Positions 25,532-34,656 of a stretch of 64,000 bases of DNA are shown one piece after another; positions within the stretch are counted from its first letter, which is position 1, and each line of letters begins with the position of its first letter. Location of the stretch: contig NC_008009.1 in assembly GCF_000014005.1 (NCBI RefSeq), forward strand, positions 4,464,001 to 4,528,000. Direction: 5' to 3'. Both the position numbers and the translations under genes were made by a program. Source of the DNA: Candidatus Koribacter versatilis Ellin345. Lineage in GTDB: Bacteria > Acidobacteriota > Terriglobia > Terriglobales > Acidobacteriaceae. The notes beneath the pieces were generated by a model, which searched no databases, was not told the DNA's origin, and saw only the letters and a program-made list of their open reading frames with translations.

Positions 25532-26194
25532 CTAAGATGCTTTTAATGCATAAGCTACGAAGTTTGAATCTTCGCGGCGGAATGCACATTCTGCGAATCC
25601 AGCTTCCAACAGGTGATCGCGCATCCTTCTCATCGTCCATCCCCATCGATGACAGAAGAACTCTGGATGCTTTGCGCGGGACTCGCTCATATCGCCATGT
25701 GCCCGTGACATATCTTGTCCACCGTACAGAATGTCTAACTTTTCTTCGAGTGAGTAAGCATCGGATGTAATAATGTATTCGCAATCGGGCACTCGGATCT
25801 GCGCTCCTCCACCCGCCCTCAGTGTGCGCGCAATTTGCCCAAGCATCGCCACCGCCTCCCAGTGATGAACGTGCTCAACGACATCCTGCGCAAGAATGAA
25901 TTCCGCGACTCCGGCACCCAGCGCTTCGTCCAGTGGTTCATTCGGCACTCTCAGAACCTTGTCGACTTTGGGAATCGCGTTCGAGCCATCGATATTCAAA
26001 AAACCCTCGTGATAGTCCAGCCCGCAACCGACGTTGATGCGCAGGCCAGAGCCCCGCGACAATGCCACAACCCGTTGAATCACCGGATGGCTGGTTGGGC
26101 TGGCTAACACTCCCACTCCATCAGGCTTACGTTTCAACAAAAATCGGGCTGCCCCTCGAATTCGCCACCCAACACTGGTAAGCATCATTCCCAT
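25532..26194 (-). CDS. SAM-dependent methyltransferase, class I
   Basis: A 220-residue protein with SAM motif I in RINVGCGLDYHEGFLNIDG, an acidic turn at DGSNAIPKVDKVLRV, and FILAQDVVEHVHHWEAV typical of class I methyltransferases. The later RVPDCEYIITSD and HPEFFCHRWGWTMRRMRDHL match the subgroup in polysaccharide clusters. It may methylate a sugar hydroxyl or uronate, or the chain end. ATG 26194 has GGAG five bases upstream. It is between the flippase and polymerase genes. Confidence 0.85.
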   Translation of the reverse strand: MGMMLTSVGWRIRGAARFLLKRKPDGVGVLASPTSHPVIQRVVALSRGSGLRINVGCGLDYHEGFLNIDGSNAIPKVDKVLRVPNEPLDEALGAGVAEFILAQDVVEHVHHWEAVAMLGQIARTLRAGGGAQIRVPDCEYIITSDAYSLEEKLDILYGGQDMSRAHGDMSESRAKHPEFFCHRWGWTMRRMRDHLLEAGFAECAFRREDSNFVAYALKAS

Positions 26195-26243
26195 CTAATC
26201 TCCGTTCTTCAAGTCCTGCCGCTTGGAGCGCGCCAACCATCCT

Positions 26244-27641
26244 TCAGGATGGCGATAATTCCCTGACCGCCAACTGCTCTGCTGACCTGGTATGAAAATT
26301 TCTCACTCGGCCGTGCGCAATCTGACGCGCTTCATAGCTCTGTACGCGCAGGCAGGACACGCCGAAGCCGATAATCGACCAAAACAAAATTCCACCCACT
26401 GGCCCTTCGATGTAAACATCGAAACTCAAGTTGATAAAAGCAGCAATCCAATAACATAGAACCCATAGATTCACCGAAGCCCAGAACTGGGCTCCCGATC
26501 GGGCAGCGCGGCGGTAGGCCCGGAGCATTCGGAAGAGAAACACGAGATTCAGCGAGGCCCACATCACGAGACCAGGAACTCCCATGCGCGCTAGCACTGT
26601 CATACTTCCATTGTGAGGGCTACGCGTTGTCTTATCGTCCTCCGTTACATGGGGCGGGCCATCTTGCAACACCAGATTGATTCCGAAGCCTTTTCCAGTC
26701 CAGAAATAAGGGCCGAAAACAGTGTATTGAACTATGTGCCTCCACCAGATAAGTCTCCACACCTTTGTATTCTCAAGATCGGTCTTCTCATCTCCTTGGC
26801 CCGCTATGCTATACAGGTTGTTTGTAATCTGCTCCGAACTGAATTTACGGCCGTGTATATTGATCTGGATCAGATTCGATTCCAAGATCATTGCCAGCAG
26901 GAAAGTTCCTGCAACGGCAAATACGCCAACCTTCCAGGCTACTCTTCGCAATTTCAGAAGTGAAACCAGGGCCATCGGAATGATGATGGCAAGAACCCCA
27001 GCACGAGTTCTGACTAGTACAAACATCGTAGCGCCAAACCATCCGGCTATAGCAACGCCTTGCATGGCCGAGAAACCTCTTCTCTTCCGCGCGGAGCTCT
27101 GCCTCTCAAGGATCAACCAGAAAAGTGCAGCTGCCGCGAGATGGACACTTGCATCACCGGGCTTCAACATAACGATGGCAGCGTCTCGACTCCACGGAAC
27201 AACGGGCATCAGCGGCCTCAAAGGACCGGATAGCAGGAGGATAATTGGCAATAATGGCATGTACCAGCGAAGGAACTTGCGGTAGGCGTTAAGCCCACTC
27301 GCAATTTGCTCCGCGCTATTGACGGACGCCACAATGAACAGCGCGGTAAGACCGTACCCCCAAAGGACTGCGTCTCGGATCGCATCGAAGTGGTACGTCG
27401 ATAGAAATGGGATAGTTCGGCAGGCCCCCCAAAAGGCGAAGAGTCCCCAGAGTAAAAGCACACTATCGCTCGCCACTAACGTCGCTCTGCGAGAAAGTAA
27501 GAATATCGCGAACCCAGCAACGAGAACGCATTCCCCTATGAAAAGGTATGCGAAACCCTTGCCTAGTAGGGCATAACCTACCAAGCAAGCCATTAGCGCT
27601 TTCAGCCAGACGTTCTGCAGCCTTGTCTGTGTAAGGTACAT
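26244..27641 (-). CDS. Wzy-like O-antigen/exopolysaccharide polymerase
   Basis: A membrane protein of about 465 residues with roughly ten helices and a large periplasmic loop before the last helices (about 300-370, including NLYSIAGQGDEKTDLENTK and GKGFGINLVLQDGPPH). The loop residues and the segment RSPHNGSMTVLARMGVPG are the usual hallmark of the O-antigen ligase/Wzy family (conserved H-N after the loop). ATG 27641 has AGGGCG close upstream and avoids overlap with the gene before it. It should polymerise the repeat units at the outer face of the inner membrane. Confidence 0.87.
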   Translation of the reverse strand: MYLTQTRLQNVWLKALMACLVGYALLGKGFAYLFIGECVLVAGFAIFLLSRRATLVASDSVLLLWGLFAFWGACRTIPFLSTYHFDAIRDAVLWGYGLTALFIVASVNSAEQIASGLNAYRKFLRWYMPLLPIILLLSGPLRPLMPVVPWSRDAAIVMLKPGDASVHLAAAALFWLILERQSSARKRRGFSAMQGVAIAGWFGATMFVLVRTRAGVLAIIIPMALVSLLKLRRVAWKVGVFAVAGTFLLAMILESNLIQINIHGRKFSSEQITNNLYSIAGQGDEKTDLENTKVWRLIWWRHIVQYTVFGPYFWTGKGFGINLVLQDGPPHVTEDDKTTRSPHNGSMTVLARMGVPGLVMWASLNLVFLFRMLRAYRRAARSGAQFWASVNLWVLCYWIAAFINLSFDVYIEGPVGGILFWSIIGFGVSCLRVQSYEARQIAHGRVRNFHTRSAEQLAVRELSPS

Positions 27642-27654
27642 TCTCGCCCTGTGT

Positions 27655-28809
27655 CTATTGTCCGATCGCCATTTGTCGCTCTTGAACCAAAACTTGTTCC
27701 AGCGCCGCCAGATACGCCTTCTGAGTGTCATCGATTTTCGCGGCGAGACGCCGAACGTAGTCGTCGTAATTGCGCTCAATGTGTTCAACACGCTCGATCA
27801 ACTTAGGACCGTCGATCTGCCGGTGATCGTAGGCTGGCAGTCCAAACTGCTCGATCAGGTTGATGCGACTGTCACCTCCGACAACTATCGCCGGGCGGCC
27901 GAATGTTGCTACCGCCGCTGCACCATGCACTCGATTGCATAGTCCATAGAGTGCCTTCGAATAAGCCTTAAGCAAGACGATCGGGTCTTTGCTTACGATC
28001 CTTGGATGCTGAGGAAACCATTCTGCCGCGGTCTGATCTTCATCCACGGAATGGGAGACAAATAGGATGCGGTGTCTTTTCTCGATTTCAGGGACAACCC
28101 TTTCGATCGACTTCCGCCACTCGTCGGGACGGCCGCGATGGCCGCGACCACTGTGCGAAGCGGAGCGCATCAGATTGATCGCAACATACTCTGGTTCCTG
28201 AGGCTCGAGGAAGGCTCCTTTTGCTGAGAGAATAGAAGAACATGGGATAGTCTTGACGGGGAACCCAAGATGACCGAGGATATCGCGGCTAATCTGGTCG
28301 CGCACTGTCGTAACTTGAGCTCGTGACAATGCGCGCTTAAGGAATCCGCTCACCGTAGAATCATTCGTGATCGCGTCAATTTGCTCCTGATTCGAAACGC
28401 TTGTGCCCGCCGCGAGATTCAATACAGGTACTTGTCGCAACTCGTCAAATAATCGTTCCCAGATCGGCGAGACCCACTCGGCATTGGCGCAGGTGGATCG
28501 AAACAGAACGGGTGAATTGCGCCAGATGAACGGTGTACCAGCAAATACCACGATATCAGCACTCTCGAGATAGTTCTCTTGCTTACGGCCTGGGCCGCCG
28601 GCGTACAAACGGTAAAGCATAGGGGAGAGCAGCCGGTGCGGCGTGCTCCGTTTTTGGGAGAACCCAGAAAACAGCGTCCTTGGATCGTGTTTGTGAATTG
28701 GGCGCAACCTTGCGTCCGGAAATTTTTGACGAAGTACGTGTTCCATACCTAAGCGAATGAACTCATCGCCCGGATTAAAGTTGAGCGTTGAGACAAGCGT
28801 GATATTCAA
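27655..28809 (-). CDS. Polysaccharide pyruvyl transferase family protein
   Basis: A 384-residue protein with the PF04230 pattern: NITLVSTLNFNPGDEFIRLG at the N-terminus, VVFAGTPFIWRNSPVL, and the C-terminal ALYGLCNRVHGAAAVATFGRPAIVVGGD. Members move pyruvate from phosphoenolpyruvate to make ketal-linked pyruvate on a sugar, which adds negative charge to the polymer; some relatives have other roles. TTG 28809 has GGAGG four to five bases upstream. It sits between the GT9 and wzy genes. Confidence 0.85.
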   Translation of the reverse strand: MNITLVSTLNFNPGDEFIRLGMEHVLRQKFPDARLRPIHKHDPRTLFSGFSQKRSTPHRLLSPMLYRLYAGGPGRKQENYLESADIVVFAGTPFIWRNSPVLFRSTCANAEWVSPIWERLFDELRQVPVLNLAAGTSVSNQEQIDAITNDSTVSGFLKRALSRAQVTTVRDQISRDILGHLGFPVKTIPCSSILSAKGAFLEPQEPEYVAINLMRSASHSGRGHRGRPDEWRKSIERVVPEIEKRHRILFVSHSVDEDQTAAEWFPQHPRIVSKDPIVLLKAYSKALYGLCNRVHGAAAVATFGRPAIVVGGDSRINLIEQFGLPAYDHRQIDGPKLIERVEHIERNYDDYVRRLAAKIDDTQKAYLAALEQVLVQERQMAIGQ

Positions 28810-28859
28810 AATGCCTCCAAAGACGAGGCTCCCGCTTTTGCTTCGGGGCCGGATTCGAG

Positions 28860-30071
28860 CTATTTTTGAAGAAAAGCGGGCAAGTTCAAAGAACTTCCGA
28901 AGGCGAACTTTTTTGCACTGCCCGCGGAAACCTTCTCGAACGCAACAATGACAGACTTGCTTTCAATCTCTCGCATAATTTTCTTACCAAGTTCAATATT
29001 TGAATCCACCAAATGTATCGGGCCGTTCGATGTGAGCGGAGAAACAACGATCTCGCAGTTAGGAGAGAACGGAGCCCAGAGCGGCAAATGTGCGGGACCA
29101 AATAGCGCTACCAAGGGTTTCTTGAGCGCGCTTGCTAGGTGCATCGGGCCGGAATCGAGCGTAATGAGGGCCTCGCAACTAGAAATTATTCGCGCGAGAT
29201 CGAAAACATCCTTTGCCGACAAAATCTCCTTAACGGAGAAACCAGTGGCTTCGGCGGACTGAGACTCTTGTCCAGGGCCACAAATCAACACGGGAACTAG
29301 GCTGCGCGCCTTAAGATATTCGACAACGGTAACCCAGCCTTGCGTCAGCCAGAACTTTCCTGGCCACGGGGCGACGGCAACGATACCGATTCGTCCATTA
29401 ACCAGGGCAGAATTTTGAGATAAGTGACTCAAATTCGGGGCCCGCATCGGTTGGTTCGCAATCCTTAGTGGCTCCAAAAACGCAAGGTTGTTTTGCCAGC
29501 GCATTTTGGTCGTTGAGCACTCGGGTACAAGACTCGCGATACCCGGTGGAACACGCGAAGTCGAGCCAAGGAACCGATCGAATGAGTACACCTCGGTGCA
29601 TCCGACGGCGCGAAGCCAGAGAATGGAACGTACATCGCCGCGAGGGTCAACCCCCACCGCACCTTTCAGGCTCGCGCGGGAACACTTCGCGTGATGAAGG
29701 ACAACCTTCACAAATCCTATAAAGCCGAGTTGCTGCCAAGTCTTCTCCATCGAGATGCAAGAAGCATCTGGGAGGAGGGCATGCCATCTCTGTTGACAAA
29801 GGACTGTAACCTTCACGCCCGCTTGGGTCATAAGCGACACGAGCGGCTCAAGCGAAATGACATCGCCCATACCGTATGGCTCAACTAAGACTACGTGCTT
29901 GCTTCGGGTAGGGTCCGCTTCATTGAAGAGCATCTGAAAGAGCCGTAAGACCCAACAGACCGAGCTAAGGAGCCACACAGCAACATGCTTCCGCGCACCA
30001 ACGCGAACGCGCCCATTCGATGGCCTCGCCGGCAGAGCGAGCCGTTCCCCACTTTCATCGCTCGTAGGCAC
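28860..30071 (-). CDS. Glycosyltransferase family 9 (heptosyltransferase-like)
   Basis: A 403-residue protein of the GT9/heptosyltransferase type: VVLVEPYGMGDVISLEPLV (the GxGD start), VAPWPGKFW, LDSGPMHLASALKKPLVALFGP with the family's donor-site motif. GT9 enzymes usually use ADP-heptose, and this window encodes a full ADP-heptose pathway. It starts at GTG 30071, one base into the wza stop (TAGTG). The roughly 50-residue basic N-terminus before the first strand is longer than usual and includes a hydrophobic stretch (VAVWLLSSVCWVLRLFQML) that may anchor it to the membrane. Confidence 0.85.
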   Translation of the reverse strand: MPTSDESGERLALPARPSNGRVRVGARKHVAVWLLSSVCWVLRLFQMLFNEADPTRSKHVVLVEPYGMGDVISLEPLVSLMTQAGVKVTVLCQQRWHALLPDASCISMEKTWQQLGFIGFVKVVLHHAKCSRASLKGAVGVDPRGDVRSILWLRAVGCTEVYSFDRFLGSTSRVPPGIASLVPECSTTKMRWQNNLAFLEPLRIANQPMRAPNLSHLSQNSALVNGRIGIVAVAPWPGKFWLTQGWVTVVEYLKARSLVPVLICGPGQESQSAEATGFSVKEILSAKDVFDLARIISSCEALITLDSGPMHLASALKKPLVALFGPAHLPLWAPFSPNCEIVVSPLTSNGPIHLVDSNIELGKKIMREIESKSVIVAFEKVSAGSAKKFAFGSSLNLPAFLQK

Positions 30072-31105
30072 TACTGCACCGCGTAGATCGTTGCCGAGGC
30101 AACTTGACCCATGAATTGCCGGGTGTTCAAGAACGTCGTCTTCAGCCAGTTTGCCGGAACGTAGACAACGTCCTCTGGCTGCAACTCGAATGGAAATACC
30201 TGGCCCTTGTTGGCTTCGTCATACTGAGCCCGAATCTCCGACATGCTCCCATCAGCGTTCTTACGAACCACGCGAACTTTTCCCGTGTCGGCGCCCGGTG
30301 CAGTTCCTAATGCCAACGCGATCGCTTGATTGACGGTCAAGTCGCCTGCTTCCTGCATCACATATCCGCCGGGACGATTGACCGAGCCCAGGACATAAAC
30401 GATTCCGGCCTTGCGAATAACGAGCGTATCGCCTGGATTGATCGTAGATGCAAGCGCGGTCGGATCATCATTCCGTCGCGAAAAGTGGATCTTCTCAATT
30501 TTGTCCGCGGGAGTACCGTCCCGGTGGACGAGAATCTCGTTACCTGCCATTGCGGTTTGGCCACCAGCCATCGCCAAAACGTCGAGCAGCGTACGGGAAC
30601 CGATCACTGGGTACCGTCCGGGCGCACCAACCTCGCCGAGCACGACGATATTTTGCGTGCTGTACTCCGCGACGTTCACAACCACATGCGGGTCCTTCAA
30701 AATTTCTTCGGAAACTAGCCTGGTCCGGATCGCGACTTCCGCTTCACGCAACGTCATTTCCTTCACGAGCACGTCGCCGGCGAGAGGAAGTTTCACCTGG
30801 CCCGTGGTATCGAGCCGATAGGTCCCATCAAGATCAGGTTCCTCGAATACGTGGACCTCGATCATGCTGCCCGGCGCCAACTTCAATTTGGAAACGTCCT
30901 CTGGCGCAACCACAGCACCCGAGCGCATGGTATTCCCCGGTCCGCCTTGCGCAGATCCCATCGGTGATCCAGCACTGCGCATTTGAAGTTGTAACAACTG
31001 TTGCTGGAGCTGCTGCTGATTCGAGGCTTGCCCATACATCGTGGCAGGCACGCTGCTGGCGATCAAAAGCAGATTGCGGGAGACTAAAAAAATCTTCCTA
31101 AGCAT
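30071..31105 (-). CDS. wza: Polysaccharide export outer-membrane protein, Wza-like
   Basis: A 344-residue protein. The Poly_export domain starts around VAPEDVSKLKLAPGSMIEVHVFEEPDLDG, followed by SLBB-type repeats (VLGEVGAPGRYPVIG, VLGSVNRPGGYVMQEAG). The signal sequence is VSRNLLLIASSVPATMYGQ, with no lipobox cysteine, so unlike E. coli Wza this protein is not an obvious lipoprotein. A Gln-rich linker (QASNQQQLQQQLLQLQ) follows. It should form the exit channel and work with Wzc, encoded two bases before it. Confidence 0.92.
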   Translation of the reverse strand: MLRKIFLVSRNLLLIASSVPATMYGQASNQQQLQQQLLQLQMRSAGSPMGSAQGGPGNTMRSGAVVAPEDVSKLKLAPGSMIEVHVFEEPDLDGTYRLDTTGQVKLPLAGDVLVKEMTLREAEVAIRTRLVSEEILKDPHVVVNVAEYSTQNIVVLGEVGAPGRYPVIGSRTLLDVLAMAGGQTAMAGNEILVHRDGTPADKIEKIHFSRRNDDPTALASTINPGDTLVIRKAGIVYVLGSVNRPGGYVMQEAGDLTVNQAIALALGTAPGADTGKVRVVRKNADGSMSEIRAQYDEANKGQVFPFELQPEDVVYVPANWLKTTFLNTRQFMGQVASATIYAVQ

Positions 31106-31107
31106 GT

Positions 31108-33432
31108 TTAAGCATTCCCGTTCGAGCCGTACGAGTCATACCCATAGTAACCATGGGAATAGTAGTAGTCGGTGCCCTTGGTATTGACGGCATTTAGCAC
31201 CAATCCGCGCAGAGGCGCCTTGTTTCGGCGCAAGACCTCGACTGCTTTGCCCAGCGCTGCGCGAGTGATTATTCCGGCGCGTGCGACCAGCACCACGCCA
31301 TCCACTCGAGACGAGATGATCGCCGCATCGGAAACCAGCATTGCCGGCGGGCTATCAATCAGCACGAGGTCGTATTCAAGTACCACTCGCTTGAGGAGGT
31401 CCGAGAACACGTTCGAAGCCAGCAATTCTGCGGGATTCGGCGGAATTGGCCCCGCACAAAGAATGTCGAGGTTTGGCGCGCTCGAGTCCTTCTGAATGAA
31501 ATCACTCGGTTCTGCGACCGACGTCAACAGATTACTTAGGCCGCGGTCGTTCTCCTTCATCGCGTGCTTATGGAGGGTCGGTCTGCGCAAGTCGGCGTCG
31601 ATTAGTAGGACGCGTGTTCCTAGGCTGCCAAAGCATCTGCCCAATCCATACGTCGTGGTGGATTTCCCTTCTCCAGGCAATGAGCTTGTTAAGAGTAGCG
31701 ACTTGGGCGCCGATCCCGCTTGCGACAACAACAGCGTCGTGCGCAGCGAGCGAAATGCCTCGGTGGCCATCGCTTGCTCGTAGACCATCGCGGTCGGCCG
31801 CCCCGGCTTACTCCCATTGCTTCCGTTGGCCTTCGCGCGTCCTGCTGCGCGCAGAACCCGCGGATTCTCATTCACAATCGGGATCACACCGAGGACGGCG
31901 ATCCCAGTCAATTCCTCGGCGTCAGTCGTGGTGGCAACGGAGTCATCCAACGTTTCGACCACAAACGCCAAAATCAATCCAACGAAGAGCCCGCCCCCTA
32001 AACCGACGATTCCGTTGACGAGCGGATCCGGATGAGAGGGTTTAGCGGGAGGTAGTCCGGCGCTAATGACTGCGACATTCGTGCTCTTGATACCTTCATC
32101 CAGCTTCGAAACCTCCAAGCGTCCGTAGAGGGTCTCATAGAGCTGTCGCGTCGAGTCGGCCTCCTGCTGCAACACCGCGAGTCGAATCTGGGAGTCGTTG
32201 ATCTTGTTCGCTTCCTGCTCCTGCTTCTCATAGGCTTGCCGCAATGCGTCTTCCGACTGCCTCGCGAGTTCGAGATCTAGCTCTGTACGATCGACAATCA
32301 GCTTAAGCTCGCCCTTAATTTGGGAGTCGACATCCGATAGTTGTTTGTCGACGTCCACCAAATGTGGATTTCTGGCTCCGTAGATCTGTACTGCTGACGC
32401 CATCTGTTGCTTCAATTGCGATTGGCGTTGACGCAGGGCCTGGAGGTTCGTAAACATCGCCGCCTGCGCCTGATCCGTCGGAGAAGTGAGCGACTCCGCG
32501 CCCAGACTCGTGAGGCGATCCAAGTCTCCCGATCTCGCAAGACGGTACAGCGCTTCTCGCGTGACACGCGATGCCTCAGCTGTCACCAGATCTTGATTCA
32601 GTGCAGTCAATCGGTCCAAAGCAGGTATATGCAGTACCGGTGCAGCGGCGGGATTCTTCGGATCAGTGGCGGTAATCGCGATCAATCCGCTCTCTTTCTC
32701 GTAATTGATCAGTTTTTGCTGCGCCGCTTCTACCTGCTGGTTCAAGTCCTTGATCTGTGCGCTCATCCACTCCGATGCTTGCGTTGTGGATGCATTTCGC
32801 CGAGTAAGCACGTCCTGTGTGTATTGGCCAATAAGGGTGTTGAGTACCTGCGCAGCAAAATTTGGGTCGGGGTCTTCGAACGCGATTTGGATCAAACGCG
32901 TATCCGGAATCGGCGTAACCGTGAGTGCCTTTCCGAATTTCTTCAACATTGCTTCACGTTGACGCGGGGCATTGCGTAACGGCAGCCCTTGTTCCGAAGT
33001 CACGCGCCCACTGGGAAACAGGTGCCAATACGACCCGATGTGTTTCTCAAAGCCGGTTCTCTCGATCGTCTCAATCGCAAGGTCATCGCTCTGCAAAATC
33101 GCGACTTGCGTTTGAACCTCCGTCTTCGTGTCGCCGCTTCCGCCGCCCACCGTACTCGCCAGGGTATCGAGGGCACTTCCTAGGGAGGCATCCTGGTCCT
33201 TCTGAATCTCAATCGTCGCGGAACTGTTGTAGTAGGACCGCATCACAAATGACAACAAAAGCGCACAAGCAAGACAGGCACCGGCGGCCCCGAGAATCAG
33301 GTTCTTGCGTTTCCGTAAAATCCTGATGACCTGCCTTAGAGACAGATCTTCGTCTTCGAGTCCGGCGTTTGTCGTGGATTGTTCGGAAACCCCGAGAGGA
33401 GGCAATTCCGATTTTCTAAACAAGGAGTCCAT
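31108..33432 (-). CDS. wzc: Polysaccharide co-polymerase/tyrosine autokinase, Wzc-like
   Basis: A 774-residue fusion. It has an N-terminal Wzz domain between two membrane helices (first at ILGAAGACLACALLLSFVM) with long coiled coils (QIKDLNQQVEAAQQKLINYE), and a C-terminal BY-kinase with Walker A' LTSSLPGEGKSTTTYGLG, VLLIDADLRRP and YDLVLIDSPPA. The tail is a tyrosine cluster (DYYYSHGYYGYDSYG, seven Tyr) that is autophosphorylated. The kinase sets chain length with Wza and Wzy. ATG 33432 is preferred; TTG 33441 is in frame. No partner phosphatase (Wzb) is in the window. Confidence 0.94.
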   Translation of the reverse strand: MDSLFRKSELPPLGVSEQSTTNAGLEDEDLSLRQVIRILRKRKNLILGAAGACLACALLLSFVMRSYYNSSATIEIQKDQDASLGSALDTLASTVGGGSGDTKTEVQTQVAILQSDDLAIETIERTGFEKHIGSYWHLFPSGRVTSEQGLPLRNAPRQREAMLKKFGKALTVTPIPDTRLIQIAFEDPDPNFAAQVLNTLIGQYTQDVLTRRNASTTQASEWMSAQIKDLNQQVEAAQQKLINYEKESGLIAITATDPKNPAAAPVLHIPALDRLTALNQDLVTAEASRVTREALYRLARSGDLDRLTSLGAESLTSPTDQAQAAMFTNLQALRQRQSQLKQQMASAVQIYGARNPHLVDVDKQLSDVDSQIKGELKLIVDRTELDLELARQSEDALRQAYEKQEQEANKINDSQIRLAVLQQEADSTRQLYETLYGRLEVSKLDEGIKSTNVAVISAGLPPAKPSHPDPLVNGIVGLGGGLFVGLILAFVVETLDDSVATTTDAEELTGIAVLGVIPIVNENPRVLRAAGRAKANGSNGSKPGRPTAMVYEQAMATEAFRSLRTTLLLSQAGSAPKSLLLTSSLPGEGKSTTTYGLGRCFGSLGTRVLLIDADLRRPTLHKHAMKENDRGLSNLLTSVAEPSDFIQKDSSAPNLDILCAGPIPPNPAELLASNVFSDLLKRVVLEYDLVLIDSPPAMLVSDAAIISSRVDGVVLVARAGIITRAALGKAVEVLRRNKAPLRGLVLNAVNTKGTDYYYSHGYYGYDSYGSNGNA

Positions 33433-33633
33433 GCGCTTCAAAACCTTCCGTTGGTTGTGCGATCCACGTTAAGTCCGGTCAATTCGAGGACTGCCGCTAA
33501 AGGGGCGGCTCATTACCGGGGGTACCAACGATTCGATTTAGCGGTTTCAGTCAGTGTAGCGCACTTTTACCCACGCTCTCCGCTAATTCCACCTAACCCC
33601 ACGTCCTAATCCCCTGCAAAACAACGGTTTATG

Positions 33634-34578
33634 TCACCCCGCGCGAAGCGCGGCGAGACAATCGCTGAAATACGGCAAAGACATTCGCAATCCCTCCTCG
33701 AGGCTAACCCTAGGCTCCCATCCCAGCAGCGACTTCGCCTTCGAAATATCTGGCTTGCGCTGTTTTGGGTCATCCTGCGGCATCGGTTCGAAGCGAATTG
33801 ACGAGGATGATCCGGTCACTTCCTTGACCAACTCGGCACATTCTAGAATTGTGAATTCTTTGGGATTTCCGATGTTCGTCGGAAAGTGCTCTTCAGTTCT
33901 TGAGAGGCGTAAGATGCCCTCCACTTCGTCGGCTACGTAACAAAAACTCCGCGTTTGCTTGCCATCGCCATAGATGGTCATATCCTCGCCTAAAAGGGCC
34001 TGTTTCATCAGGTTCGATATGACACGACCATCATTCACCTGGAGTCGAGGGCCATACGTGTTAAAAATTCTCACGATCCGAGTATTCACACCGTGATACC
34101 GGAAGAATGCCATCGTTGACGCTTCCGCAAATCTCTTCGCTTCGTCGTAGACGGATCGGGGGCCGATCGGATTTACGTTCCCCCAATACGTCTCGCGCTG
34201 CGGATGCTCCAGCGGGTCGCCGTAACACTCCGAGGTCGAGGCGAGTAGGAAGCCGGCGTTGTACCGTCGCGCGTATTCGAGGCAATTGAAATTTCCTACT
34301 GACCCAACCTTCAGTGTCTCCACGCCGTGCTCGATGTAGTCAATCGGGCTTGCCGGCGATGCAAATTGAAACAAAAAATCAAATGCGCCGACGTCAAACG
34401 GCTCACAGATATCATGCTCGACAAATCCGAACCTGGAATCTCGCGCCATGTGCTCCAGGTTCCCGGCGCTACCAGTCACAAAATTGTCGACTCCAACGAC
34501 GTCATGGCCCTCGGCCAATAAAGCATCGCAAAGGTGCGAGCCGAGAAATCCAGCTGCTCCCGTCACCACAATTCGCAT
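33634..34578 (-). CDS. UDP-glucuronate decarboxylase (UDP-xylose synthase-like), SDR family
   Basis: A 314-residue extended SDR. Cofactor motif [16 protein letters not shown] at the N-terminus, STSECYGDP, catalytic Y144 and K148 in [13 protein letters not shown], and [17 protein letters not shown]. The wording [19 protein letters not shown] and YGDPLEHPQ is typical of UDP-glucuronate decarboxylases (Uxs), which make UDP-xylose. It lies next to UDP-glucose dehydrogenase, which makes its substrate. ATG 34578 is the start (the frame is open to 34656). About 200 bases separate it from wzc. Confidence 0.9.
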   Translation of the reverse strand: MRIVVTGAAGFLGSHLCDALLAEGHDVVGVDNFVTGSAGNLEHMARDSRFGFVEHDICEPFDVGAFDFLFQFASPASPIDYIEHGVETLKVGSVGNFNCLEYARRYNAGFLLASTSECYGDPLEHPQRETYWGNVNPIGPRSVYDEAKRFAEASTMAFFRYHGVNTRIVRIFNTYGPRLQVNDGRVISNLMKQALLGEDMTIYGDGKQTRSFCYVADEVEGILRLSRTEEHFPTNIGNPKEFTILECAELVKEVTGSSSSIRFEPMPQDDPKQRKPDISKAKSLLGWEPRVSLEEGLRMSLPYFSDCLAALRAG

Positions 34579-34656
34579 TGACTCACCTGTTGACTCGATC
34601 CCACGCTGCACAATTCGTTCGGAGCAAGTCCTGATTTCATAACTCTGTGGCAGCAA

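Noticed and set aside
33442-33633. Possible promoter or attenuator upstream of wzc
   Set aside because: A TACACT-like box and a 5-bp GCCGC/GCGGC hairpin are visible, but neither meets a reasonable standard.
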